From: Phoronis australis
Taxonomy: Eukaryota > Phoronida > Phoronidae
DNA: 64,000 bases
Assembly: GCA_002633005.1 (NCBI GenBank)
Contig: NMRA01000113.1
Span: 10,797 to 74,796 of the forward strand
Direction: 5' to 3'
The notes under the pieces were generated by a model. That model did not search any database, was not told where the DNA came from, and saw nothing but the letters and a program-made list of their open reading frames with translations. The position numbers were made by a program, and so were the translations under genes. Shown in pieces: positions 32,817 to 48,000 of the stretch. Each line of letters opens with the position of its first letter. The first letter of the stretch is position 1.

Positions 32817-35800
32817 CTGGTTTCCTTCATACTTTAAAAATAAGAAAAGATCAAAATCAAGTGTGCAACAGTTTGTCACTGGACTGGACTGTCGCCCGTT
32901 ACCCTCACTAGTTACAGCAAACTTCACAAGCCAGCCTACCTAAACATGTTATCAAACCAAGTAGCAAAAATATATTTTGAACTAGCAAGACTGCTTGTTT
33001 TTGTCAAGAACACTGCGTTTCTTCATCCACATCATGGCATGCACCTGTGCAAAGGAAACACTTAACTGAACAATTGTTTTTGAAAAAACGCATTATTTCG
33101 GATATTGGCGCATGGTCCTAACTACGCGCACAAACGGTCAGCCCCATAAAAAATAATACCTAATATCAATCATTTCATAAAATATTGATGATTGTTTTAA
33201 AAAATGTCAACTTATACGAATACCATGTATCCTCGAGATATTGGTTAAGCAGAAACTTTCCAGACAACTCACAGCATGTGTGTATATGTATTTGTATATA
33301 TGTGTATGTATGTATATTTTAAATCTCTATAACATTCCATGTCGATGCGATTTCTGTCGTTTTCCTTCGTTTTCCATTGGATGTTGCACTCCCAAAATTT
33401 CATTACTTTACCCGAATTTTACATATTTTTGCCCGAAAGTTGGGGAGGCTATTACACCCGCCACCTCGCCTATGTACGCACGAACACACTAAAATGCTGG
33501 TACTTCATATTTTTTTAACCTGTGAACTTACGCGCAGAGCGACTTTATTTGCAAGGTTGTTAATTTGTGCAAGTTCTGGAACACGGGTGCTCTTTGATTA
33601 AGGGAAATAGTTTTGCCACATTTAGGCTCAAATTTACAATAGCCTTTGACCTCCTTTTTCAAGTCAGTTGTATGCTGCCAACAGTCTTTAACATTCCCAG
33701 TCTTTTCTCATGTTGCACATGAATCAAACTCATACCGTTAGACGAGACAAGTACTGTATTTTTGAAATATTCTTCACCACGTAAACATGATGGGTCATAA
33801 ATGCTCATTTCAAATTAGTTTTTTTCGTTTTCTTTATTCACATTTTTAAAGTAAGGTATCTGCGTGAAAAGGTCATATCAAAATGAAAATACCACACGTG
33901 CCTCCGATACCGGACTAGTCAGATAAAAGGATATTAGTTTTGAATAACACTGTTTTTCGGCGATGGCTGTATTGATAACGTGTCTGTCAACAAGTTTTAC
34001 CTTGCACATGTTGACATTTATCAGTGGTCTTGAAAAAAGGACAATGGAACGGGGACTGAGGTAATCACAGTTAAGCATTGAAGGTAGCCGATGACCAGCA
34101 GACATGTCGCACGATTATCTAAAATACTCCAAAAACAGCAGAATTGAAAGTACACCGAAGCTCATATCCTGAGAGATGTGAGCAATAGAACGCATATGGT
34201 GCAACATTAACCTTGCGCGGCAACTGAACGATTCTCCAACGTGGTGTAAACTGATCTATCGTAGCGCGATCACACCAGAAGTCGCACCCAATACAGCGCT
34301 ACTGCACCAGATGGACAACTGCTGCCTACTGGCCAGAAAGTGAAAAATTTTCATTTTTGGATATTACCTTTAAATCCAGTTTGAAATATATGGTAGATTC
34401 AAAACTAACAAAATTATCCTTATTAAAATAACTTGTTGTTGGTCTAAAAGACTTTTATTGTTACAAAACAATTATATTATCAAGGATTCAGGGTAACACA
34501 ACCTGTAACAAAATTGAAATATTTCTAAAAACTTCTCATCTTTTTCATCTGTAACTACAAACCCAGTTGTGCCCAAAACTTTCAAGTGTTTCTCCCTGGA
34601 TGCAGGTTCAGCTACTTCTTATAACACGAATAACACCAAATAAAAACTTGATTATGGTTCCAACTTTTCTTGTCTCTTCATTTTCCATTGTTTCTCAATT
34701 TTTCGTGAATTATTGTTCCTCAAGAAAAGATAACCCATTGCATTTTTTGCCCCTTTTAATTTTCCAGGACTTTTCCAGTCTTGTCATTTTACAATTTTTC
34801 AGTTTATTTATGATCAGAGGTAACCCTGTATATTGGAAAATTTGGGAGGAAAGTACAAACTTTACATAGTGGCTACTTGAATATTAGACCTGGCAAAGGT
34901 ATCCAATCCCCCAAATAATTTTAGTCACCATCAAAACAACTTGTGTTACCAATCTTCTCGTAATTAGATTGCACAGAGTAAATGAAACACATTACATCAG
35001 AGAAGAATAAGACATCACAAACCATAGGAACAAAACATAAATTAACAACAACAAAATGTAGAGACATGAAATGAATGCAAACACACAATGGAATTTACAA
35101 AGCAAAACAAGGCTTGATCAACAGCTAATGATCAGTTACTCAGTAAAAAGATACTTGCAAGTAAGCATGTTACTTAAAAGCACGACAACCACCCTATGTC
35201 AATTTCAATGAAAACTGAATCTGTCACCTGCCTTGAAAATTACGGGATATTTCAGCTTAAGTACATCATAGTGTCACAAAGAGTCCCGTGTGATTCCAGT
35301 TTGGTGGTCTCTCTCCACACCACTCTCCCAAAACTTTAGCCATCTTTGCCAGTTTTGTAAAGAGTTTTTCAAAACTTGTTCCAAAGTTTTGAGAATTGAC
35401 AAGGATAACAAAACATTACTTTGCTTCAAGAATTTAAGTGATCAGAACATAGTTAACACCTGTCATTAGCTAAAACAGGGTTTAACTAACAGATCTTACT
35501 ATGTGACCTGGAACTCCCGGTTGAACCAAACAGTACACTTCTGCAATGACGAAACTTTTGAACAATTGACAGTACTCTCAATATTTTTTTTACCAAAAGG
35601 GTTAGCACCATCAAGACAGGTTGCTTAATACAAGATCTAAGATTTACAAAGTCAAATATCAAGCTTGTTCATACCAACGTTTGCAGTGGTCTATGTCACT
35701 GAAGACAACAAGAATATAAATATCTCACTAAGAACAACTGCAACATTGAAGCCACATTTCCAGGTAAGTATTCAATTATGCCAGATTTCACAAAATCTGT

Positions 35801-36026
35801 TGAGCATGATGAAAGAGACCCACCACAGAGCAATGCACGCGAAATTTGAGATAGCAGTATGTAACCATGATTACTTTAGAACTTGTAAGCTCATTAAAGT
35901 GTTAAAAAGACCAAGAACATGTTGTGACAAAGCCACTATCAACAACAATCTGTTGCACGATTGCCTTTACTGATTCAGTAGGAGAACTGTAAAAGAGTAA
36001 ACTAGCTTGGAACAAGACAACCGTCA

Positions 36027-36097
36027 TCATTCTTTCTTCACACGTCTTCTCTCCCTCACCAGCTCACTATCAATCTCATGCTCTTCTCGAACTAATT
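36027..36097 (-). CDS. TMX3: TMX3 terminal exon
   Basis: Encodes ELVREEHEIDSELVRERR then RVKKE and a TGA stop at 36,027-36,029. The Lys/Arg-rich end fits the lysine-based ER retrieval signals of TMX3-type proteins. Confidence 0.9.
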
Positions 36098-39000
36098 CTA
36101 CAATAAAAAACATAATTATATCATAATAAAAGACGAAGTAAATGCATAATACACTAAAGAAAATTTCAAAACAATAATTGTGTCTATAAACCAACCTTCC
36201 ATCACAAAAACAAATTTTGACGTAGACCACTTAACAAATTTGTTTGTCATTTTTCCTTAGTCAAAATCTGAGGTGATTTTAGGAACCTGAGACCAGACTT
36301 AACAAGTTGGCTTTTCATAGCGTGTCATTTTATGTGTGGAGAACATGGTCTCAAGAGATAAGCCCCGAGTAAGGAATAAGTTGAGACCAATTTTGCAGTG
36401 GATCCACATTAAACCACACGTCAAGGCAGACAAGCAAAAAAGATTCATTGGTGTATTTTTGGAGTAAAGTTTGTTACAAGCATACCTATACTAGGTTCTA
36501 TGTTAACAAGTTTTATTGCACTCAGAGTTCCATTTGCAAGTACATTTTGATACTATAAAGTACAATGAAAAACGTAAACCATATCAAGATATTTTTCTGA
36601 GAAAAGGGGAAACCAGTCTTCTTTCAAGAGCCAAGGGCAGAGAGTATTATTTACAGGCTTATCCTGCTCAGAATGTTTACGTGTGCATGATGAGCAGAGA
36701 GTATGAGTTACTGACATGCTTATCTGCTCAAAATGTGTACATGTGCCTGATGGGTGGAGGGTATGAGTTACTGAGATTTATCATGCTCAAAATGATGGGT
36801 GGACACAATACGGCAGAAATGTGGAACTTAATTTTATCAGTTTCAGTCTCACAATGATGAGCATTAAGACAACTAACAGCACATTAAGTGCCACTGGACT
36901 CTTTTGACACACCTTCCCTAAATTGCTGTGAGAGAAGTATAATTATTTTTACAGTTGAAAATGACAATTTAGCAATCATTTAGGTGTAATTTAAGTGAGG
37001 AACAACTGTATCATTAGAGTATCTCATCATAACATTACTTACCTGGTAACACTTCTTCCTCCTCCTCAACCTCGTCCTCTTCATCATCAAAGTCCTCTTC
37101 ATTCATATCTCCCTCTTCCCATGTAGCACAGCACAGAGTGTAACAAACCAGAGCTATTACAGCTGCAGGCAGGACGAACATGACACAGAACATGAGACGA
37201 GAGTGCTGCCAAACACCCTGAGTGGAGAAAACGCATGTTTTACTACTAAAAGCAGTGTTGGTAACAATACCATGTTAATCACAACACAAGAGATAAGATA
37301 AGTTAAGACAAACTTTACTGAGTGTATCCTTTCAAAAGTATGTACACATGGTAAAAAACAGAATCAGCGTCTTTCCACTATGAAATCATAAGATAACTAA
37401 TATCATTACGTGCATTACTTTACTTTAGTACCCAAAGGTATTACACCTTTTTTTTCTATAATTAAAAGGCAGGTCCGGGCAAGTTTAGCGAGAAGAATAC
37501 GTGAAAATAGTTTTTCTTCCATCTCGTTAACACTGACATGTTGTGAGACTAACTGTATGATGAAAGTTAACAAATTTGAACAGGACATTTAACAAACTAC
37601 AAAACACTTACTATTACAGTCGTGACAATGTCATAGTAAACTCTTTTTAATCTTTCTTTTACACCAGTGCCACCCAGTGCCTGAAAAAGGAAAGCATTAA
37701 AACCATGGCATTGTTAGAGCAAACACAATTCATTGTACACAAAAATAAATATTTAATAGGCCATTAAAACTACTCAAAAATAGCATGACACAACACTGAT
37801 AATATTGCATTATATAACACAGTGAATGCCTAGGAGAACAGTATTTTAAGGGTTCAAAATTGTTGAAACTAGATCATTGAAATGTTGACCAAACACTAGA
37901 CAGCTGTCGCAAGTTGAATGAAGTCTTAGTTAACAATCCATAACAGGTAACGAGATGGGAGGCGGAAGTGAAGGGGGGGTAATAAGAATGCAGTGAGGTG
38001 CTCACTGGCCCACCTGGACAATATTTAAGAGAACCCGAGTGTAGTCGAAGCTGTCGTGCATTAGACTCAGTTTTATGTAGCTTTTTCAGAATTAGATCCA
38101 TTAACAGAGAAGATAAACGTTGCTCACTAACCGGTATCTTCCCAGCCTTCACATCATCCAAGAACTGAGCCAAAGTCGCAGGTGTCATGTCAGTGGTCAC
38201 AACATCTAGTGGCTGATAATACAGCTGGGACTTTGTGTCCAGGACTAGCAGCGAAGGAGATGGCAAATCTGTCATAGTGATACTCCACACGGCTTCTAAG
38301 TCATCCATCCAGAAAAACTGGAAGGAACTGCAATTACAATGCCTCAATATTAGAAGAAGTAAAATGGAGACAAGCGAGATCATTGTAACTATCTCTGTGA
38401 TTTAAAAACAGAAGGGAAACATTTAGAGGGCACTTGGAAGAAATTTTGAATGTCCTAATTCTAAATAGAAATGGAACCATCAAATACAGACGGAACCTTC
38501 ATATAAGCACACAATGATGGTTAAAAAATAAATGAACTGGTTGGTGCGGTTTTCATATCAAATACCCAACTGAAATACCACTATCTGAAAAAAATCTTTA
38601 TCACAGAAAATGTAGTTCTGATTTCTAAGCAGAGGGCTTGCAATAAATCAAGTTGTACAAGAAACTGCTGTACCTATCCCGTCAGATATGCAAGCACACA
38701 TTAAATCCTTAAAAATAGTGTAACAAAATCACACTATTCCCAATAGGGTATCCCTAACCTAAATAATGCATGCAGATATAATATCACAGTTGACACCTGG
38801 CCACATCGGTATCCAGGGTAACGAGGCATTGATTATTCAAACTTTGTTTACCGAGAATATAAATTTCAAGGACCTGAACCAATATTACTTGTCCCTTATG
38901 CCTCCTATGTTTTAGGAATACAGGACCAGTTATTGAAACAAAAAGAGGTGGTGAACTGGGTGACTCATAGTTTTATCATCAAGCTTTTTTGAGTCTGACC

Positions 39001-42000
39001 AGGTCTCAAATGCAAATGTTAAATGCAGGTGATAACAGGTCACTATAACCTGCAGAAACACAAGAAGACAATAGAATGGACAACAGAATTCTGATGAACA
39101 AAATGATAGATGGAAGATGAAAAACCAGATCACCTTGTTGGTTGGTGTTTCAATATCAAAACATTAGAAATTAATGCTTTAGATGTAAGCTAGTTTCAAT
39201 GAAAACTCATAGATAACAATAATATTAATGGTTGCAAAGTTCTTCAAGCAGGCTGGTGAGCAGTGTCCGTTGCAAATGCAACTGCAGGAGGCCTAAGTAA
39301 TATCTCAGGCCTTTTTGGTGAAGTTTATTTCACAAAATTCCTACACCACTGTCCTATTATCATTGTTAGGTGAAAAGAGAAAAATAATAGAGTAATATGG
39401 AATAAAAATGTTTACTATATTTTTACTTTTAATTTTAATACACGAGGTAAATTATTTGTCATGTATTATCTAAAACAATGAGCAGAAACATGGCAAATCA
39501 CAAAAAGAATGACTGTGTCTGAGAAAGCAAGAAAAAATGAGAAAAGACAAGAATTACTCATTATTTTTTAAAAATCTGAGACCATCATGACAAGTTGCTT
39601 AAATCAAAATAGGCATGTTGGTTCAGTTTTCTGGAAAGAAACAGGCAAAGTAACTTTAAAGATCAAAATGTTTCCATGGGAGCCAAGAAGGAAAACAAAC
39701 ATGAATGGTAGTCTAAACTGTTGAAAAATAAAGGGGTGAGCATGGTGTTGTAAGTGAAAATGTGTCAGAGAAAGCAACAGAGGTAAAAAACACCAATGAA
39801 TACAGATGAAAAGTGATTACGTCACACCCTTAACAACTAACTACATGCTCAAGATTGGAGGCCAACAATATGGCGATGGCTTGTTCAATACAATAGCACA
39901 CTTGTTAAAAAAGTCAAAATTCAGCAAAAATAACTTTTTGAAATCTGAAGCTCATAAAACAGCATGTGTGAACCATACTGATTATAAGTTATTATCCACA
40001 TGTTTTCTTAACCAGAGTTTAACAGGTGATCCAGTTACAACTTGTGACCCAACGTAATTTCCTATAGAGAAGTAACAAGAAACGAGGATGACAGAATCTC
40101 CCAGACTACACCAATACAGTGACGTTACACATTCCATCCATATTACAAATACTGTAGGAAATTACTACGAGAAAGACAATCAATTAGTAAAAGTGACAAA
40201 GTGTAACTTAGGTAACTGTGTTAACAAGACGGGTAGGTAGGTGTAAATTATAGAAATAAGAAGAGAAGAAGTTTGAGATGGAAAAGGAAGTGTTGCAACA
40301 AACAAAATACAGTACAAGCCAAAAGTATTTAAATAAAAGTTTTGGAATTCCCAACATGACAGCTAGGCGGAAGCCAAATTCACCGTCAGAGTCTTCCTTT
40401 GTGACTGAGAATGAAAGGGAATGACCAAGAAAGTTAGTAAGGCAACTTTGCCATTCTGTAATTAGAATTTTGCAGCTTAAATAATTATTGCCATCCATTT
40501 TTGCTTTTAACATAATTACCCTTCATGACGAGGAACAGTATTTTGTGCGGAGAGAACGGTATTTTGTCCCATTACTCTTGTCTTGTACTGTATGAAGAGT
40601 TGACAAAAGAAAACATTCTACTAATCAGTGCTGCAGACGTGACACAACGCACAGTGTAAAAGTTGGTATAAAAGAACATAAAGTGCTGAACAAGGAAACC
40701 CCCATAACAAAGCAAGGACATTAAGGATCATGAAGAGGACACAGATGCTGGTGCATAACATTGGAAATCAAAATTTAAAAAACATGTACAGCAATAAAAC
40801 GAAATGTTGTAGAACATTCTCAAAAATATAAAAATGGACAATGACTTGTTAATTTGATGATAGTCTTACATTTCAACATTTGTCGGCAAATCAATATTTT
40901 ATGCAATTTCTGGCATCCATCTAATCCGAATCAATTATCAAACACATATAAGTGACCATAATAAAAGTTAAACATGCTGAAAGCCACGGCAAGACAAATT
41001 ATGAATGGAATGCAATATCAAACCATTAGCTATTCAAACACAACCAACTCAAAATGTCAGTCACTAAGCGCACTTCACTATTTACGTAATTATAATACAA
41101 ACAAAATCATTTTTCCCATTTATTTTTTTAAAGTTCAACAACAGTTATTGTTTGATTACGCACCATTCAGTAATTAACTTTATTTGCTGGTGCTTGTCAT
41201 GAAAGTTAAAAATTGCATCCATCAAGTAGAACAGCTTTAACATCAACTATTGTTTTTCAGCCTTAGCATATGACATCCTGAATTGTGAAATATCAGGTGC
41301 AGAAGTCCATCCAAAAAACGAGGACATCACATGCTGTCTATATATCTCCACTTGATCAGTGCATCACAAACCACACACCTAAGGACACGACAAAGAGTTC
41401 ATCTAAGTGATCTGTAGATTATGATGCACAGCAACGTGTGTACATTTTAATATATGTTGCACATGCCAACTTCACGTGTTATATTGCATTTGTCATTTCT
41501 GATGTGCTTTTCACTGTGAACTAGTTGTAAATAGTAGCCTGAAGATGAGATATGTGTATCAAAATATGGCTTTTTAAATTATGTTAGCTACTGATGTCGT
41601 TTGGATTTTTATTGCACTGTTGTGATGTAAAGACAAGATCTCTATTTAGTGAGTTTGAAAGAACTGAAATTAAATCAGTAAAAACAGATCAAAGTCGTGT
41701 CTTCAATGAAATATGTATACGAGAAAGATTACTGCCAAATTATAGTGACAGGTGTAGTGGTGAACGTGTATGTACAATATAGTGCCACTTAGTAGTATTA
41801 GTGTTTAGTACTGTATACATGTACATACCAGCATAGTACCAAGTTGTGCTCGTTACTGTACACATGCACGTACTCACTTTTCAGCATAGTAGTACATGTA
41901 CAAGTACATATACATGAACATAGTAGTACCAAGTAGTGTTTAGAACTGCACATATGTACATACAAGTGTAGTACCAATTAGTAGTACTTAGTACTGTATA

Positions 42001-45000
42001 CATGTACATACAAGTATAGTACCAAGTAGTGTTTGGTACAGTACCTGCACATAAATTATGTACATACAAGTTTAGTCATGTACAAAGCAAGTAGTGCTTA
42101 ATACTGTATACATGCAAATACTCACATATACCAATTCGTATGCACATTGCATATACTGAAGAAAACGTTACATCTTTCAAAGAACAATGGCAACAATACC
42201 AAAATATACAGGAGCAAACAGACCTTCTCATAACATAACTTACTTATGATATTTTTCTCTTTCATCTGTGGCAAGTTTTTGAGCAACTCTTTTTATCCTG
42301 AAATAATATAAAAACATATTTACCTAGTGTTAAAGTGTTTGCTACACCGGGCCATTTTTCACTTGAAAACAACACATCTCATACTCAACCATTACGGTAA
42401 ATTTAACCAAATTCAGACACAAATAAGTGCCAAAAATGCATTTTTCAAGGTCTTCTAACCTTGTTGCAAATGGCCACAAATTTTCAAAACTTTGTTTGAT
42501 GGTAGCTGTGGTGCAAAACCTGAACATGGAAAATCATTCAATTTGGTGCTATATATCTTTCTTAGAAAAATGACGAAACAAAATTTCATGTGCCGGCCAT
42601 ATTGTGTCCTAAATCGGTGAGATTTTACCGTAGCTGAACACAGCAATGACACATTAACACAACAATAGTAACGCAGAGTTGAGTTGTGCTCACAATGCTC
42701 TACAATTGGTATGTTTCTAGGGCTGCTTATCAGTTTCATTTACAGCGAAAGAGTGTTAGCACCTCATCTTTTTAGAACTAACATCATACCATAAAGTTTA
42801 TAAAATAAACTGTTTTCAACAATAGCATTGGAGAAATAAAGCACGCTGCATTAAAGGGACAAAGCACAAGGCATCCAAAATTAGCAGGCCTAGTCCACTT
42901 TTTTTCACAAAGAACAACAAAGATAAACACAAAACAATCATGTGCATAGCACTTGTTAGAATCTGGTCAAAACTGGAAGCTGTTGTTTTGTTACGGGTGC
43001 CCCTTTTTAATTTTTGCTAAATTTTACAAAAAATACAGTCAAGTGACCCAATTAATGGTAGATTGGTATAAAGTCAAGCATCAAATTCTAAAGCTTTGTA
43101 CTTTCAGAAAATGTATACTTTTATTGAGTTAAAATGTTTGGCTAAATACACAGACTAGTCAATAAGGTCCTACATAACCTTGCTCAGTGGATGGCAACAG
43201 ACTAGTCAATAAGGTCCTACATAACCTTGCTCAGTGGATGGCAACAGACTAGTCAATAAGGTCCTACATAACCTTGCTCAGTGGATGGCAACAGACTAGT
43301 CAATAAGGTCCTACATAACCTTGCTCAGTGGATGGCAGCCAAATGTTAATTGCACGTTATAATTGTGCTCTAGATATTAATCAAAATTTCAGACTGTAAT
43401 AAATCAAGTTCGACCATATTATTAAACCTTTTCATTGAAGTAATAAATCAATTCTACAATAAATACAAGATACTAAAAACATAATTGTTTACATTGTCAA
43501 CATTGTCAAATCAAATATTTAATATTAAACGCACAACATTCAAGTCAGTACATTCTAATTAAAAAAACTAATACAATAACCAGTAGTTATTACACCACTC
43601 ATATTTAACTTTTGGAACATGTCAATGATTAACTAATTGAATTAAAGCTGATGGTCAGCTAGGAACAACATGTAATTGTTCACAACACTCAATCAAATGC
43701 ATTATAAAGACACAATGCTGCAATAACGTGATTTAGACAAAAAATGACAAAACCAGTGACAAAATTCAGTTGAGCAAATCACGAACTGACATGTTACAAG
43801 TTCAAAAATTGAGCCTTGGGCAGTTTTGCCACGTGGACAAGCTAGCAAAAACTTTACACAACCTAACAACATAGGTGAAGTATTTTAGACACACATGCAA
43901 TTCAAGTGCAAAAACGTGGGGCTTCACTTAAAACAACAAGTTGAAATTGAAAAAATTGACCTCTCCCAGCATCTGGGTGAAACCAATGTCTTTTCTATAA
44001 TGAAGCGTTCTACGCTAAAACTTCAACCACAGACGATTTAAAATGTCAGACATAATGAAAAGAATTTTCACTTGAGTGCCAGGAAGCAGTAGTCGAGGAT
44101 ATTCAAATACCTTTACACAGTGCTGGCTGGTTTAAATTTCACTCAGGGTCAGAAGATTAATCTGATTACAGACAACTGCACTGAGACAGATGTGAGTGGT
44201 GAACTAAGAACTGGGTAATTATTGATGCTGTTCCACTCAAGACCTCAGAGCTTTAACTCAGACCTCACAGTTGGAACCGTTATTAGGAAACTGCAGACAT
44301 ATGCCTCAAAAGATGCAGAACTGGTTAGTAGAAATTATACAAAAGTTGACTGAGAACCATACTGTGAAGCTCTAGACCTGCATGTCTCACCACTGGCAGT
44401 GCCATTCTGTGTCAATGCCTATTGAAGACCACCATATCCCCCTCAAGATGAGTTTACAGGTGTTGATTTTGGTGATTTTATTGATCAGTGCGTCTACAGC
44501 AAAGAGTCGCAATTACTTATTCTCCACTAAGTCATGCAAGTACGAGTTCACGATCAATGAAATGGACGTAAAAAAATGTCCGGGAAGTATGAACTCATTA
44601 GACAGTACAGTGAGAACAGACGATTTAAAAACCATGGATATTGCAAGCAGAGGTCGCACGAAAGACTTAGAAGATAGACTTCTCAACGAGATGGTTCAAA
44701 ACCGAATCTTAAACCAAACCATAGCCAATCAGGAGCTGGTGATGAAAAAAATGGAGGAAATTATTTCGCAACAGACCGAGAACGTGACAAAGTTACACGA
44801 TAAACTGTCACTGCTGGAAAAACATATCTATGATCACGTTAAGGAACAAGGAAAAGAAATGCAACATAAACTTCTAGAAGTGATGGTTAATGTTGGCGAA
44901 CTGAGCTCTGTTGTGGAGAAGAAGTTAAAAGGTTTTAAAACCTCCGAGAAGATGGAAACCACAAAGTCTATTGAGGTGCTGGCAGGAAATGAAGTAACCC

Positions 45001-48000
45001 ACTGTTTACTGTCTCCCAATGTGACACTAGCAAAGGGTAGGTTTGTGCGGGTGCATGAAAATGCGTGCTGTGTATGACAAATAAACTAATCAAACTTCAT
45101 TTTAATTTCAGCAGTGTTCATTACAAAATTTTCAATCGATGTGGCAAAATTAGGGAAACTGCAGGCAAATGAGCTAGGGGCCATTGAATTTTTGAAATGT
45201 TTATAGATATGCCACAAAAGGTTTCTGGGGCTGAGATCTACTAGAAAAAATGATACCTTGTCCAACCAAATAATCAAGTCTTTTATGTTTCAGTATCATG
45301 GCAACTAACTAGGAATAGTAAAACTTAAGGATTAGAATGAAGAATGTAAAAATCATTTTGATGTAAAATGGTGTTTAGTGGCAGCAGTTGTACACAACTG
45401 TTGCACAAGTGCCATACTAGTGTGCAGCATTGTGGGTAAAAATTGCACAGCTAGTCAGAGGGGACATTGTGGTAATATTTTGGGACGTGGTTGCTTATGA
45501 TTCATGAATGACACTCAAAACTTTAAAATGCTAGTTTATGATGTTGATCTGCATTCTTTCTGAAAACAAGGTCGTATGAAACATATTTAGCCATGACAAC
45601 ATATACCAAATCTTCAGTGATCACAGGGACATATAAAATTATAAAATTCACAAAAAATGCTCAGATGATTGTAGTTTTGTGACTGTTTCTGCTATTTAAA
45701 TAAAGATTTTCCTGTTTAAATTAATATTGAAATTAATTTTCATTACTCTTCAGCACATAATTCATCTTTCTGTGATCTCAGGGTGCTGGTATTAAAAACA
45801 GTGTTTTAGAAGAGCTGCGACCTGCAGCTAATATACACAAGTAACTTTTTCTTAACTATATCTAAGATCTATTGCAAGAACTTATTTTTGAAAGCCAAAA
45901 ATCAAATTCTATGGGCTTTCCACTTTCAGAAAAAAATACATTTTTATTAAGTTAAAATCTGGTTTTGTAGATCATTGACTAACTCCACAAACACATGGAT
46001 AAGGCCCTACATAACCAAAAGTAAGAAAACTGATGTCTTCAGTGATCAGTATGCTTGTCTGACAAGCATTTCACACATTCCCCAGACAAAGTCTGAAATA
46101 ATCAGCAATGTTCTTTTAATAACAGAAACAGGTGACATGTGCAGCCTTCAGGATGAGGCTGTTAAGTTAATTACAAGACAAAGGTCAGACGGCAAGTTCC
46201 ATAAACATGACTTAGCATGGAGTTAGTCAATTATTGTAAAACCATTTGCACAATTTTCTAAATGCTGGTTTTTGAACAACTACAATAATAATTTTAAAAT
46301 AAACTTTTAATGAGGCACTCAGCTACTAAGACATAGACATGCTCAATGTAAATAGTGTTTATTCGTTCACACGTTTTCCATAATGGATGCATGTTTTGTG
46401 CTCTGACACAAACAAGATTGTTTGATACAATATCTATCAATTTCCATACGGCATTGTTGCGAACATCACTACATAATTATGCAAACTTGTGCAACTGATT
46501 TCTCGCCAAATTCGATCCTCGTCTCATGAGGCACTAGAAGTATTTCAGGGCTTCGAACTGACAGTTTGTTACTGCGTCAAGCATAGTCTCAAACAATGAT
46601 AGTGTCAGTTCTCTGCAAGCCCACATATGGCTTCTCACCTGAGTTACTAAGTAACAAGTTGTGACCAAGTTTACAGACAGGGGGCAGGTTTGTAGTCACT
46701 TGAGACTATTTTCAAATGATTTGCAAACTCTTGTTAATGAACTTCCTGTTACTACAGCAGACCTTACTGAAACAAATATCAGATGAGCCACTAGCTATTG
46801 CTTTATTTTCTGTAGATTGCGGTGACCTCTATCAACAAGGCCACACAACCAGTGGTGTGTACTATATAAAGCCATTGTACACTCCATGCAGTATTCCCGT
46901 ATGGTGCGACATGGACACTCATCCTGGCGGCTGGCTTGTGCTACAGCGCAGACAGGATGGTAGCGAGAACTTCAACCGCAAATGGGATGACTACCGTAAA
47001 GGTTTTGGTGATGTCTCTGGTGAGTTTTGGCTTGGCAACGACAACCTGTTCCTCTTGACCAACCAGGATCATTACATGCTACGAATTGACTTATGGGATT
47101 TTTTCGACAGCCGCGTATATGCCGAGTATAAGTTCTTCAGAATCGATGGCGAGCGTGACGATTACACTGTACACGTCACCAATCACACAGGAACTGCACC
47201 AGATGGATTCGGAAAACACAATGGCTTGAAGTTCAGTGCAAATGACCGTGATAATGACAAATGGGAAAATTACCATTGTAGTCAGGAATGGGAGGCCGGA
47301 TGGTGGTTCAACAACTGCTGGTATGTCATACTGAATGGCGCCTATCAAAACGCCAGCTCTGTGTCACCTTACAAGGGGATTGCATGGAACGACTGGAAGA
47401 CCGATCAGTTGAAAGCGGTGGAAATGAAGATCAGGCCATCACCTTAGAAACATTTTGCTGAGAAGATATCAAAATAATGGTCTTCCTTCCCACTTCCACT
47501 TGTTTTGGGTAACTGGTAAATTATCAAGATAGTAATACACTCTTTGTATTGTCTAAATACGTGCACAACACTGCTGCATAATCTCAAAAGAAATACAGTA
47601 AAATGTCACCAATCTCAAACAAAAATAATTGCCAAAATTGCCCTTTTTCATTGTTCAAGTGCTTCTCACATCACATTTTATCAACACATCGACTCATAGT
47701 AGCTGTAGTACAGAATTTGAACATAGAAAAGTATTAATTTGAGGTGACATATTTTTCATGAAAAAATGATAAAATAAAATTTCACTAGTTGTCCATGTTG
47801 TGTCCTAACTTGGTGAGATTTTAACTTTTCTGAAGACGGTCAACAGCAAGAAGCTGCATTTCTGTAAGGGGTTGTTTATATACACATGACTGGCAGGGAT
47901 GTGTTGCCGTGGTGGGCAATTTGATGGCTCAATATTGTTACAGGTGTTTTGTTTTTCAGATATTGCTTCAAGGCATAGTGCTTTCAGATTCTGTTTCACA

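Larger units (their letters stand above)
22330..35480. repeat. Segmental duplication, unit 2
   Basis: Collinear partner of 1-12,735. It carries channel genes D (part) and E, a right-arm-deleted THAP element, a ~1 kb extra segment behind E, a 401-bp MITE, a shortened TATG microsatellite and one copy of the block that is doubled at 11,717-13,616. Beyond about 35,480 the sequence continues without a counterpart in this window. Confidence 0.9.
28395..36026. other. Non-coding interval between channel copy E and the TMX3 3' end
   Basis: Mostly unit 2 of the duplication up to about 35,480, then unique sequence that should include the 3' UTR of the minus-strand TMX3 gene. Frames of 60-109 codons here are either repeats of unit 1 frames or isolated; none is supported as a gene. 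Confidence 0.65.

Noticed and set aside
36516-36857. 113-codon plus-strand frame
   Set aside because: Spans a ~61-bp tandem repeat inside a TMX3 intron, antisense to a well supported gene.
46716-46815. Upstream extension of the fibrinogen-domain open frame with its own Met
   Set aside because: A strong acceptor (ttttctgtag) at 46,815 joins in frame to the signal-peptide exon; the extension lacks domain similarity.
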